A stretch of DNA of 64,000 nucleotides from JAAFHZ01 sp964247085 (GTDB lineage Bacteria > Cyanobacteriota > Cyanobacteriia > Cyanobacteriales > Chamaesiphonaceae), in contig CAXTSX010000009.1 in NCBI GenBank assembly GCA_964247085.1, positions 29,186 through 93,185 on the forward strand, in the 5' to 3' direction. The position numbers were made by a program, and so were the translations under genes. Of this stretch, positions 46,024 through 55,328 are shown piece by piece. Below the pieces are notes generated by a model that did no database searches, had not been told where the DNA came from, and was given only the letters and a program-made list of their open reading frames with translations. Each line of letters opens with the position of its first letter. Positions within the stretch are counted from its first letter, which is position 1.

Positions 46024-46485
46024 ATGCAAATTAATGATTCTACCAGTGCTTTGCTCACCGGACAGCTGCGGGCGGTGCATCACATTGCCTTGAATGTGCA
46101 AGACATGTCTAAATCGCGCTGCTTTTATGGTGAAATCCTGGGTCTACATGAATTACTGGGGAGTGAAGTCCCGGAGACGTTAAAGGAATTAGTCGCAGTA
46201 GGCAAGGTGGCTAACTTCCGGTTGCCGGATGGTCTGATTTTAGATTTATTCTGGGAGCCGGACTTGTTGCCAGCAAATGCTGATCCCAGTCAACAATTTA
46301 TCCGAGTCAGTCACCTAGCTTTTGACATTGCGCCGGAGCTATTTGATGCGGCAGTGGCTGTTTTAAAAACACATCAGGTACCGATCGATCATGGCCCCGT
46401 CAGCCGACCCACTGGCCGGGGGATTTATTTCTATGATCCGGATGGTTTATTGCTAGAAATTCGCTGCGACCAAGCGCCAGAATGA
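46024..46485 (+). CDS. VOC-superfamily (glyoxalase/dioxygenase fold) protein
   Basis: A 153-residue protein with two beta-alpha-beta-beta-beta repeats: LRAVHHIALNVQDMSKSRCFYGEILGL with the first metal His, RVSHLAFDIAPELFDAAV with a second His, and GIYFYDPDGLLLEIRC with the Glu. The metal set (His, His, Glu) is intact. Substrate not predictable; glyoxalase I or extradiol-type chemistry both possible. The ATG at 46024 follows the DUF4184 stop by 5 bp. Confidence 0.85.
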   Translation: MQINDSTSALLTGQLRAVHHIALNVQDMSKSRCFYGEILGLHELLGSEVPETLKELVAVGKVANFRLPDGLILDLFWEPDLLPANADPSQQFIRVSHLAFDIAPELFDAAVAVLKTHQVPIDHGPVSRPTGRGIYFYDPDGLLLEIRCDQAPE

Positions 46486-46501
46486 TTTTTCAGGAATATT
46501 G

Positions 46502-46529
46502 TTGTTCAATAGTTCCCAAGTACTATAAT
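46502..46529 (+). promoter_or_regulatory. probable promoter of the topoisomerase A gene
   Basis: TTGTTC (46502-46507), a 16-bp spacer and a perfect TATAAT (46524-46529), with about 90 bp to the start codon. Confidence 0.65.
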
Positions 46530-46620
46530 GCGGTGATGAGTAACAAGTTCCAGTCAGCCGTTCCACAGATGGTGTAAATTGTTGCTCTAAAGCTATACCC
46601 ACTCATTCCTCCTCAATTTC

Positions 46621-49284
46621 ATGATTCAGCAGTTAAACCTCTCCGGGGCGGAAGCCAGAATCGTACCCACGGAGTTGCATACCGAAATGCAGCAATCGTA
46701 CTTAGAATACGCCATGAGCGTAATTGTGGGGCGGGCGCTACCAGATGTTCGTGATGGCTTAAAACCAGTGCATCGGCGGATTCTTTATGCCATGCACGAG
46801 TTAGGTTTAACTCCTGATCGGCCATTTCGGAAATGTGCCCGGGTGGTGGGGGACGTGCTGGGTAAATATCACCCGCACGGTGACCAGTCCGTCTATGATG
46901 CTTTGGTACGGCTAGTCCAAGACTTTTCTTCGCGCTATCCACTGGTGGGTGGACATGGCAATTTTGGATCGATCGATAACGACCCGCCAGCAGCAATGCG
47001 TTATACCGAAACCCGGTTATCGGCGATCGGACACGAAGCTGTGTTAGGAGAGGTCAGCACCGCTACGGTAGATTTCATTGGGAACTTTGATAATTCGCAA
47101 CAGGAACCCACGGTTTTACCGGCGCAATTTCCAGTTTTATTGGTAAATGGCTGTTCTGGGATTGCGGTGGGGATGGCGACTAACGTGCCCCCCCACAATT
47201 TTGGAGAAGTCATCGATGGCCTAATTGCCCTGATCGATAACCCCAATCTTCCCGATCACCAACTCTGGACAATTATCCCCGGACCTGATTTTCCCACCGG
47301 TGGAGAAATTTTGGGCAACGAGGGTATTTGTGAAGCTTACCGTACTGGCAAAGGAATTATTTCCCTGCGCGGAGTGGTCCACATTGAGGAAGCTAGCAAA
47401 CAGGCCAAACCAGGCAAATCCAGAAAGCGCCGGGATTCTTTGATCATCACCGAGTTGCCTTTTCAGGTGAACAAAGCAGCCTGGATCGAAAAAATTGCCG
47501 ACTTAGTTAATAACCACAAAATTGTGGGCATTGCCGATCTGCGCGACGAGAGCGATCGGGATGGGATGCGGGTAGTTATTGAACTCAAACGCGATGCCGA
47601 TTATCAACAGGTCATTGATAGTTTGTACAAGCAAACTGCGCTGCAAAATAGCTTTGGGGCGATTTTCTTAGCCCTAGTCGATGGCTTGCCCAAGCAGTTA
47701 ACCCTCCGCCAGATGCTAGAAGAGTTTCTAAAATTCCGCGAAGAAACCCTGACCCGGCAATACAGTAGCGATCTGGAGCATTGTGAACACCGCGCTCATA
47801 TTTTGATTGGATTGCTCACCGCCTTGGAAAATCTGGATGAGACGATCGATATTCTACGCCACGCACCGGATGGAACAACGGCTAAAGGACAAATGTTGGA
47901 GCAGTTGCAATTGAGCGAAGCTCAAGCCGATGCCATTTTGGCGATGCCGATGCGCCGCTTAACCGGCCTAGAACAACAGAATTTGGCCAATGAAGCCGAA
48001 GAGCAAGCTACCAAAATTGCTGGCTTCCAAAAGCTCCTCCAAGACCGTAAGGAGCTACTCAAATCCATGAAAAAAGACCTAAGGGCTCTACGCAAAAAGT
48101 TTGCCGACCCCCGGCGCACCAGAATTGTGGATGCTAAGCCAATTTTGCCCTATGTTGAAAAGCCACCCAGCACTCCTCGTCCTAGTGCTCCGGAGATAAC
48201 TCCCTTAGCTGGTGCTGATGTTACCGAATCTGATTTTATAGTTGCGCAGAGCGCTGAAGAATCAACAGCATTAGTGGTAGTCAGTGATTTGGCAGATGAC
48301 GATCGGATGGTATCAACAACGGTGATTCCGAAGGTGGCCAAACAAACTCGATCACAACAAATTTCATTGCTATCGATCGAACCCACTCCACCACAGTTAA
48401 TAGAAATCGAATTTACCCAGCGCGGTTACATCCGAGCTATCACCAGACCAGAAAATCGCTTGGACAGTAATAACGGCGATATGGTGATATCGAGACAGTC
48501 ATTAATGAATGACCAAGAATTAGTAGTGGTTAGTAGTGGTGGCAAAGCCTATCCTTTAAAAGTCCAAAATATTCCCACCACTTTTCACAGCGGTGAAATC
48601 GGTACCCTGACCACGCATTTAGTCCCGAGCTTGGCAGAGTCTGATGAACAGATTTTGTATTTATCACAACCAGCGGAAAACACATCAGCGCTAATTTTAC
48701 TGACAGCCCAGGGCCGAGTGAAAAGGCTACTTATTGAAGAACTAGCTGGTTTAACTAACCGGGGTTCGGCGCTAATGAAGCTGCGCGAGGACGATCGATT
48801 GGTATTTGTCACTCCCCTAGAAGATGCCAAGGAACTAGTAATTGGTACTTCGATCGGACGGTTATTAAGATTAGCCATTAATGCTGACCAGCTACCGATC
48901 CAAGGTCGTCCTTCCCAAGGAGTGCAAGGTTTACGAGTCGGTAGCAAGGAGCAGCTGGTGGGTTGTTTACCAGTCAAGATGAGTGATAATTTATTGCTGT
49001 TGACTAGTCAGGGCTATGCCAAGCAGCTACCAGTATCAGCCCTGCGGCTAGTACCAACTGGCAATATTGGCAACCAAGTATTGCAATTTAGCAGTCGAGA
49101 AGATCAGCTGATTGGCATGACAGTGGCCACTGCTGGCTCGGCGTTGAGCGTGATGACTAATCAAAACCGGCTGTTAGAACTGTCGATCGATCAGGCGCCG
49201 ATTATGGGCAAGGAAGGGATTGGGGAACAAGTACTGGAGTTGTCAACAGGCGAGGAGTTAATCGGCTGGCAGGTTCCGTTGTAA
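46621..49284 (+). CDS. type II topoisomerase subunit A (GyrA/ParC-like)
   Basis: Breaks and rejoins DNA with subunit B; 887 residues. The opening includes LPDVRDGLKPVHRRILYAM; the active Tyr is Tyr128 in AAMRYTETRL, and the QRDR segment is HPHGDQSVYDAL, with Gln where E. coli GyrA has Ser83. A coiled-coil (about 430-490) and a proline-rich linker (about 505-590) lead to the six-bladed C-terminal domain. I find no QRRGGKG-type GyrA box at its expected place in blade one (the stretch ends RPENRLDSNNGDMV), so it may be the topo IV (ParC-like) member or a divergent GyrA. The last 27 bp overlap rimI. Confidence 0.88.
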   Translation: MIQQLNLSGAEARIVPTELHTEMQQSYLEYAMSVIVGRALPDVRDGLKPVHRRILYAMHELGLTPDRPFRKCARVVGDVLGKYHPHGDQSVYDALVRLVQDFSSRYPLVGGHGNFGSIDNDPPAAMRYTETRLSAIGHEAVLGEVSTATVDFIGNFDNSQQEPTVLPAQFPVLLVNGCSGIAVGMATNVPPHNFGEVIDGLIALIDNPNLPDHQLWTIIPGPDFPTGGEILGNEGICEAYRTGKGIISLRGVVHIEEASKQAKPGKSRKRRDSLIITELPFQVNKAAWIEKIADLVNNHKIVGIADLRDESDRDGMRVVIELKRDADYQQVIDSLYKQTALQNSFGAIFLALVDGLPKQLTLRQMLEEFLKFREETLTRQYSSDLEHCEHRAHILIGLLTALENLDETIDILRHAPDGTTAKGQMLEQLQLSEAQADAILAMPMRRLTGLEQQNLANEAEEQATKIAGFQKLLQDRKELLKSMKKDLRALRKKFADPRRTRIVDAKPILPYVEKPPSTPRPSAPEITPLAGADVTESDFIVAQSAEESTALVVVSDLADDDRMVSTTVIPKVAKQTRSQQISLLSIEPTPPQLIEIEFTQRGYIRAITRPENRLDSNNGDMVISRQSLMNDQELVVVSSGGKAYPLKVQNIPTTFHSGEIGTLTTHLVPSLAESDEQILYLSQPAENTSALILLTAQGRVKRLLIEELAGLTNRGSALMKLREDDRLVFVTPLEDAKELVIGTSIGRLLRLAINADQLPIQGRPSQGVQGLRVGSKEQLVGCLPVKMSDNLLLLTSQGYAKQLPVSALRLVPTGNIGNQVLQFSSREDQLIGMTVATAGSALSVMTNQNRLLELSIDQAPIMGKEGIGEQVLELSTGEELIGWQVPL

Positions 49285-49740
49285 ACCACTACACCACATC
49301 ACCAAAGCATCTTCAACTGGATCTTGGTAATATTTTTTGCGCACCCCCGCAATCACAAAACCCATTTTTTCGTATAAACTTACCGCCACTTCATTAGCAG
49401 CCCGCACTTCCAGCGTACCATAATTCATCCCGATCGCTACTGCCTGGGCGAGTAATCCAACTAATAAATCTTTGCCCCAGCCCCGCCCTCGATAATCGGG
49501 ATGAATCGCCAACAGGGTAATATGGGCTTCGTCTAAAATTGCCCAAAAGCAACCCATCCCAACCAGTTGCTCTTCTAAAAATACCCCGACAAAATGACCA
49601 TTGTCGCTGACTAACTCCCGTCGGTAAGTATCGATCGACCAATGACCACCAAAACAAATCTGGTCAATTTGAAGCATTTGATCGAGATGATTGATCGTTA
49701 ATGCTCCCAATTCAGCCTTTTCACCAACCATAATTAGCAC
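49258..49740 (-). CDS. rimI: ribosomal protein S18-alanine N-acetyltransferase
   Basis: GNAT enzyme of 160 residues. The block EAHITLLAIHPDYRGRGWGKDLLVGLL is the RimI acetyl-CoA signature, followed by LEVRAANEVAVSLYEKMGF and VRKKYYQDPVEDALVM, which is typical of RimI. It overlaps the convergent topoisomerase gene by 27 bp and abuts the end of the protease gene (start of rimI at 49740, protease stop at 49741). Confidence 0.92.
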   Translation of the reverse strand: MLIMVGEKAELGALTINHLDQMLQIDQICFGGHWSIDTYRRELVSDNGHFVGVFLEEQLVGMGCFWAILDEAHITLLAIHPDYRGRGWGKDLLVGLLAQAVAIGMNYGTLEVRAANEVAVSLYEKMGFVIAGVRKKYYQDPVEDALVMWCSGLQRNLPAD

Positions 49741-51576
49741 TCATCGGAGTAATTTCAACACCTGCATCACGCTTTGATAGCCTGCTTGCCGATTTCCCCG
49801 TTGTTGATAGAGAGTAGCAGATTTTTGCAACGCATTTTTCGCTTGTGGACGATTGCTTAAACCCAAATAAGAAAATCCTTGCAAGGCATAAGAATCCGGC
49901 GAAGAAGAATTTATTTTCAGCGCTTGGCTAGCATCGGCTAGCGATCGATCGAACCGTTTCTTGAATAGATAATAAACAGCCCGACCCTGATAAGCCACCT
50001 CGTTGTTGGGGTTAATACTCAAAGCTTTTTCCACATCAGCCAAGCCTTTGGCATAGTCTTGCTGAGAAATATACACCAGCCCTCGATAGGCATAGGCACT
50101 GTCATAGTTAGGCTTGAGTTCTAAGGCGCGGTTAAAGTGCCCAATAGCAGCGGTAAAATTCTTGAGTTCCATCTGAGCTTGACCGCAGAGACTATATCCA
50201 ATGGGGTTTTGGGGGCTGAGACTCACAGCCTTCGCTAAATCTGCCAATCCGGTTTCTTTATTTCCCACCGCTACGGCAATAAAACCCCGGTAGGCATAGG
50301 CCAAGAAACTATCCGGATTAATTTGGAGAGCGCGATTAAAATCAGCTACCGAACCAGCTCGATCGCCAGTCAGATATTTAGCGGCGGCCCGCACGCTGTA
50401 ACCATCACCCAAATTAGGATCAATCTGGAGAGCTTGATTGATCGATCGAATAGCTTTTTTCGGATCGTCATACTGCAACTCAGCAAAGCCCCGATACAGA
50501 TAGCTCCGGGGATTGCGCGGGTCAATAGCGATCGCCTTGGCCAAGTCGGCAAAGGCTCCAGCCACATCACCCAGACCGGTTTTACCAGCGCCCCGTAAGG
50601 CGTAGGCTTCATCAGAATTAGGCTTATACTTCAGAGCTAAATTGGCATCCCGAACTAATTCTAACGAGTTATCTAAGAAAAGATTCGCTTCGGCTCTAGC
50701 AATATAAGCAGCTATATAGTTTGGTCTGGTGGCAATGGCTCGATCTAAGTTCTCGATCGCACCGGGATAGTCACTTTGTCTAAATTGATTGGCCGCCGCC
50801 ACGAAGAAATCGTCCGCCGCTGTACTCCGGGTCGGATTAGCCTTGACGACTGAGGGCTTAGCACTATTATCAAAGTTAACCCCCATTGTGCTAGCCAGCT
50901 GCCGAAAGGTATTGACCGGAATGCCCAGATTGAAACCAGTCTTGACCCAGACACTAGCATTAATTTCAGATTGTTTAGGTTGTTCTTGAGCATCGCCTTT
51001 GCCATGCACCGCAATTAGCTCCCCCCGCTCATTTAGCACCGGACCGCCACTCATGCCGGGTAAAGTATTACAGCTATAGACGATCGAATAGCCATTAGCA
51101 AAAGGCTTGGAACTATTCGCCGTAATCTTGCCATCACTGAAGGTATAGACCGACTGGGTGATGGCCGCTGTCGCCACTGGAAAACCGGCAACATAGGCAG
51201 CACTGCCTTCCTCAGCGGTGTTGGAATCACCAATTTTAATCACGGCGTAATTTACATTGCTCTGGAACTGCACCACGGCCAAATCGAGATTGCCATTGGG
51301 AGCCAACTGGCGCTTGCTCACCGGATAAGTTTTTCCATCACTGAGTTCGATCGTGTACTGGCGATTGGCTTTTTTGACCACATGGGCAGCAGTCAATACC
51401 GTGTAGGTATTCCCAGTCCGATTAATAATTGCTCCAGAACCCTGCACACCGGAAGTAGTGATCGACACCGTCACCGCCTTAGCGATTTTGGCTACTTCCG
51501 TGGAGGAGATGGCTGCTGCGGGTAAAGTGATGACCAGAGGAGCAACAATTCCCAAGAGGATTGGCCAAGTTTTCAT
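49741..51576 (-). CDS. exported trypsin-like serine protease with TPR repeats
   Basis: A 611-residue protein. Residues 1-22 are a signal peptide (PAAAIS). The trypsin-like domain (about 25-245) has catalytic His65 (TAAHVV), Asp98 (NLDLAVVQF) and Ser176 (GMSGGPV). It is followed by about nine TPR units (260-600; each with the pattern YxxRGxAxxxLGDxxxAxxDxxKAIxIDP). There is no PDZ domain, unlike HtrA/Deg proteases. TPR-linked proteases like this are frequent in cyanobacteria; the substrate is unknown. The rimI gene directly follows on the same strand. Confidence 0.9.
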   Translation of the reverse strand: MKTWPILLGIVAPLVITLPAAAISSTEVAKIAKAVTVSITTSGVQGSGAIINRTGNTYTVLTAAHVVKKANRQYTIELSDGKTYPVSKRQLAPNGNLDLAVVQFQSNVNYAVIKIGDSNTAEEGSAAYVAGFPVATAAITQSVYTFSDGKITANSSKPFANGYSIVYSCNTLPGMSGGPVLNERGELIAVHGKGDAQEQPKQSEINASVWVKTGFNLGIPVNTFRQLASTMGVNFDNSAKPSVVKANPTRSTAADDFFVAAANQFRQSDYPGAIENLDRAIATRPNYIAAYIARAEANLFLDNSLELVRDANLALKYKPNSDEAYALRGAGKTGLGDVAGAFADLAKAIAIDPRNPRSYLYRGFAELQYDDPKKAIRSINQALQIDPNLGDGYSVRAAAKYLTGDRAGSVADFNRALQINPDSFLAYAYRGFIAVAVGNKETGLADLAKAVSLSPQNPIGYSLCGQAQMELKNFTAAIGHFNRALELKPNYDSAYAYRGLVYISQQDYAKGLADVEKALSINPNNEVAYQGRAVYYLFKKRFDRSLADASQALKINSSSPDSYALQGFSYLGLSNRPQAKNALQKSATLYQQRGNRQAGYQSVMQVLKLLR

Positions 51577-51638
51577 AAGAATCGCTGATTTTATTTTTCT
51601 TGACGGATAGCTAGACTATTATGTTTCACTGGTTTTTA

Positions 51639-52643
51639 CTATTTGATTGCTGCTGGACTGGAATGAACTGTTACAATCTGGCAAATAGCGATCGATCGAG
51701 TTTGTAAAGCCATCTCTGGTTCTTGACCCTGCTTGAGAGATAATTCTAGCAGCAACAGTTCTGGCAATATTTGCCGCAGTTGCCTCACCGAAATTTTCTG
51801 TAAATCCTGACGCAGAAAGTAGAGCCGCTTGGGATTGCCAATTTCGGCTTCCTTGGCAATTTCTTCGTCTGGGGCACCAGACTCAGTAAGTATTTTAACC
51901 CATAGCCATATCCGAAACTGTCCGACCAGGGTAGCCACTATTTTTAGCGCCGGTTCATTCCGCTGGATCAGGGCATGAATCAAACTCAAGCTGCTATCTA
52001 GATCGCCCTGGCGCAGGGCATTAGCCAGTTGCAGACTGTTTTGGGTGGTGGCCATCACCAGGCTGCTCACTTCGATAGCGGTGAGCGGAGCGGGTCGCTC
52101 GTAGGCAAATAAGCTTAGTTTAGTAAGTTCGGTGTGCAGCTGCCGAGTATTGTTGCCGATCGATTCCGCCAGTAGATCGATCGCTTCTTTGGTGAGATTG
52201 ACTCCCAGCTTGTGGGCGAGTTGTTTCACCTGTTGGCCAATCTCCGCTGTTTTCCAGGGTGGAAGCAGGGCAAACTCCCGAACGGTGGCCTGTTTTTGGA
52301 TAAATTTACTGGCTTTGAGCCGACCATCAGGCTTATTGGCACTGCTTAAAAGTAAGGTGGTGGTGGCGGGAATGTCAGGTAAGGTGCGCTCTAGTTCGGC
52401 CAAGATGCTCTCGCTGCATTGGCTCACCACATGGGTATTCACTAGCCAGATTAATCGTTGCCCATTGCCAAAGGGTGGGGTCATGGCCTGATTTAAGGCT
52501 TGAATTGTACCTGCTGGTTGGTCACCAGCGATTTTTTCGTAATTGAAACTTGACCAGGCGGCATCTACGGTGTTTTTTTGGAGTTCGATCGCTGCTTGGT
52601 TCAGTGCGAATTCGTCATCTCCCCAGTACAGCAAAATTGGCAT
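51639..52643 (-). CDS. holA: DNA polymerase III subunit delta
   Basis: Clamp-loader subunit of 334 residues. MPILLYWGDDEFALNQAAIEL, TTLLLSSANKPDGRLKASKF and the central LAHKLGVNLTKEAIDLLAESIGNN block are typical of HolA. The AAA+-like fold lacks Walker motifs, as expected for delta. It lies between the subtilase gene (downstream) and the protease gene, in the same direction. Confidence 0.92.
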   Translation of the reverse strand: MPILLYWGDDEFALNQAAIELQKNTVDAAWSSFNYEKIAGDQPAGTIQALNQAMTPPFGNGQRLIWLVNTHVVSQCSESILAELERTLPDIPATTTLLLSSANKPDGRLKASKFIQKQATVREFALLPPWKTAEIGQQVKQLAHKLGVNLTKEAIDLLAESIGNNTRQLHTELTKLSLFAYERPAPLTAIEVSSLVMATTQNSLQLANALRQGDLDSSLSLIHALIQRNEPALKIVATLVGQFRIWLWVKILTESGAPDEEIAKEAEIGNPKRLYFLRQDLQKISVRQLRQILPELLLLELSLKQGQEPEMALQTRSIAICQIVTVHSSPAAIK

Positions 52644-52698
52644 AGTAGTAAATATGTTAAGAAAAACGACTGTGTGAGCATCCGATCGATATGGTTGC

Positions 52699-55302
52699 CT
52701 AAGATTTGACGGATATCTCCATTTCTACCTCGATCGGAACTTGAACGTTAGCGATCGAGGTGTAGATTGGGATATTGGTATCTACTGCCTCAAAACTGAC
52801 TACTAGGGCATAGGGAACAGTAGCATTGGGATCATTATTCCAGCCTTCATGTCCGACGATGGCAATACAGAAGGACTCGCGCAAGTCGTATGATTTGACG
52901 ATCGCCCAGTCTTTTTGTAAGGTGCCTTCTTGCCTGGAAACATTACGTGCTTGACCCCAATTTTTTCGTTTGTTCAAAACCCAATTAAAGATGCTATCGC
53001 TTTCTTCTACTTCTACTTCTGCTGGAGCATCATACTCTTTGAGTACCCTGTCCAGAAATCGTTCTGGAACCTCTCCTTTTTTGCTACATTCCCAGTCCAA
53101 CCATGTCGAAAGGTACTTTCTCCGCGCGCGGCGGGTGCGTCGAGGTTGGGCTTTGTAAGAAAGGGTGACTTCAATCAAAATGTCTAGATCTCCTCCAGGC
53201 GATCGCAATTCATTAGGGAGGCTGACTTCGTAAATCTGCGCTTGACGGGCAGCAATCCGCCGTTCTCCTTTACCAATTAGCGTAATTCGGTTATTGGAAT
53301 TACCCAAGGCTCGATCAAGATTGGGAATGCCATAGCCCAACAATCGAATAGCATTGTAGGGATCGAAATTTGTGGTTTCTACCCAACTAGGGAATCGGGC
53401 TGACTGCACGATTAATGCTCGATATAGCAAGCAGCTTTCGTTGGGCAATTCAGCAGCTAGGCAAGCGGCAATATGAGCTACTTTGGGAGCTGCGAAAGAA
53501 GTTCCGATACAATCTTGTGCTGACATCGGGCCACCATTTAAGGTAGAACGAACTAGATCGGGGCATACTTCTGGTGGTGTTGTCAGACGAGGTGCTGTGT
53601 CTCCATCTGAGACTAGATCGCCGCCATATTCAACTACTTCTGGCTTAATTGAATCCCATATCCCTAAGCCAGTACAGGAAAAAGAGGATGGATAATCTTG
53701 TTGGGCGATCGATTTTTTCGATAAGTCTTTGAATGTTTTCAGGGAGACAGAGCCGACAGTTAGAGCCTGAAAACTCTGAGCAGGGTTAGGGACTCGACAA
53801 GAATCGCTGAGGAGGTAATCGGGATAAATTTTGCCTTGTTGCAGACGATCGCGAATTGATAGTCGAGAGTTACCAAAGCTGCTGTTGATCGGTATATTAC
53901 CTGCGGCTACGATAAATAAGATGTCGTGTTGCCATGACAAATTATCAATTTCGGCTGCCCATGCGCTCATGTACTGAGTACGACAGGGAGTACTTCCAGC
54001 GATCGAATGGTTGAAAATCCGCGTTCCTCTTTCACCTTGATAGAACTTGACGATGTTCGAGATCAGGGCTGGCGGAAATAGGGTTTTGGGTAGGCGGCAG
54101 TCTTGATCGAGGACGCGAGCATTTTGAAGCCAGCAGACAGCTTGTTGTTGTCCGCTGGTGGGGACTAGATTCGGATATAAGACGGCTCCAGCGACACGGG
54201 TACCATGTCCGCCATTTTGGACAAAATCGGCGGTCAAGTCGGTTTCGTTGGGTACCCACGATCGAGAATCGTTTTCTACAATTGCTGATGCCAATAATGG
54301 ATGTTTTTCTTGGATGCCACTGTCGATAACGCAAACTTTGGGTGCGCTTGAATCGGGTGCTTCTAGAGAGAAAGATATTTCGATTTCTTCTAGTTGTGTT
54401 TCCGCAGATGAATCATCTCCAACATCATCGGGTAGACTGACATCAAACACGTAGGGGAAATTCAGTACTATATCTCTCAAACCCTTGCCAGAAATACTTA
54501 TCCGACAGGTGAAGCTATCGGGTAGTTCGCAATGACTGGTTGTTTTACCATCAAAGTTGCCTAGTAATTCTCCCTGGTATTCTTGCACGAAGAGATCGAA
54601 TTCCTCTTCACGTTGAATTCTAAAATCATCCCATTGTTGATAAGTTAACTCACGATCGTTTATCCAACTATTAATAGCTTTCAGATGATTTTCAGAACTT
54701 TTATAGTTTTCTTCAGATTTAGGATGATCTTTTAGTTGTGATTTCTCTCCAAGGCAAGCAATCCCAACATCTACAGTGTATAGTTGCTCATCCTCAATTT
54801 GACCCCATTGCGCCTGCAATTCTGGAGAAAGGATATATTCGGGTCGTTTTATTTTGTCAACAAAATCATAGATTTCAGAAACTTTGCCACTCCTATTTTC
54901 GGCATTGATAAACTTCCCGATTTTTTCCTGTAGCTTGGTCAGATCGATATCGGCTGATGCACCAATAATATATCCATCTTCTAATTCGGCAATTACTTCA
55001 ATCCCAAATCCGCGTAGTTGCTCTGCATCAAAGGCTGTCGGGTCGATTTGCAAAATCAAGGGAATAGCCTTTGGTAGATCGGGCTTTTCTTCTTGTTTGC
55101 GCTCTGCTAAATGCTCTTGCCAGTCTGAGACAATTCCTGAAACCGAACCTTTGAGCTTGTTACCATGTCCCCAACGATTTCCCAAATTTGATTGAGTTGT
55201 TGGTGTTTTCTTTCTTCCGCCGCTAGGAGGAGGAGCGGCTGTGCCTTGAGTAGAAAACTTGAGTTCGATGTGGGGAAACGATGATCTATTTGTCTGATTC
55301 AT
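52699..55302 (-). CDS. ietS: cytosolic S8 subtilase of an IetAS-like pair
   Basis: Subtilisin-family protease of 867 residues without a signal peptide, so cytosolic. Residues 1-55 look disordered; 60-300 are a nonconserved N-terminal region that may inhibit or regulate the protease. The catalytic residues are in place: Asp327 (VCVIDSGI), His366 (GGHGTRVAG), oxyanion Asn469 (VAAGN) and Ser602 (GTSFAAP). A beta-rich C-terminal domain of about 260 residues follows. An AAA+ ATPase gene ends 26 bp upstream, so both are one operon. This pairing matches ietA/ietS, first described as a plasmid maintenance pair in Agrobacterium and later listed as an anti-phage system; the symbol is by synteny. The GTG/ATG start at 55302 is the first plausible one. 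Confidence 0.88.
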   Translation of the reverse strand: MNQTNRSSFPHIELKFSTQGTAAPPPSGGRKKTPTTQSNLGNRWGHGNKLKGSVSGIVSDWQEHLAERKQEEKPDLPKAIPLILQIDPTAFDAEQLRGFGIEVIAELEDGYIIGASADIDLTKLQEKIGKFINAENRSGKVSEIYDFVDKIKRPEYILSPELQAQWGQIEDEQLYTVDVGIACLGEKSQLKDHPKSEENYKSSENHLKAINSWINDRELTYQQWDDFRIQREEEFDLFVQEYQGELLGNFDGKTTSHCELPDSFTCRISISGKGLRDIVLNFPYVFDVSLPDDVGDDSSAETQLEEIEISFSLEAPDSSAPKVCVIDSGIQEKHPLLASAIVENDSRSWVPNETDLTADFVQNGGHGTRVAGAVLYPNLVPTSGQQQAVCWLQNARVLDQDCRLPKTLFPPALISNIVKFYQGERGTRIFNHSIAGSTPCRTQYMSAWAAEIDNLSWQHDILFIVAAGNIPINSSFGNSRLSIRDRLQQGKIYPDYLLSDSCRVPNPAQSFQALTVGSVSLKTFKDLSKKSIAQQDYPSSFSCTGLGIWDSIKPEVVEYGGDLVSDGDTAPRLTTPPEVCPDLVRSTLNGGPMSAQDCIGTSFAAPKVAHIAACLAAELPNESCLLYRALIVQSARFPSWVETTNFDPYNAIRLLGYGIPNLDRALGNSNNRITLIGKGERRIAARQAQIYEVSLPNELRSPGGDLDILIEVTLSYKAQPRRTRRARRKYLSTWLDWECSKKGEVPERFLDRVLKEYDAPAEVEVEESDSIFNWVLNKRKNWGQARNVSRQEGTLQKDWAIVKSYDLRESFCIAIVGHEGWNNDPNATVPYALVVSFEAVDTNIPIYTSIANVQVPIEVEMEISVKS

Positions 55303-55328
55303 GCTTACAGGCGGATGCGGCTCAAATT

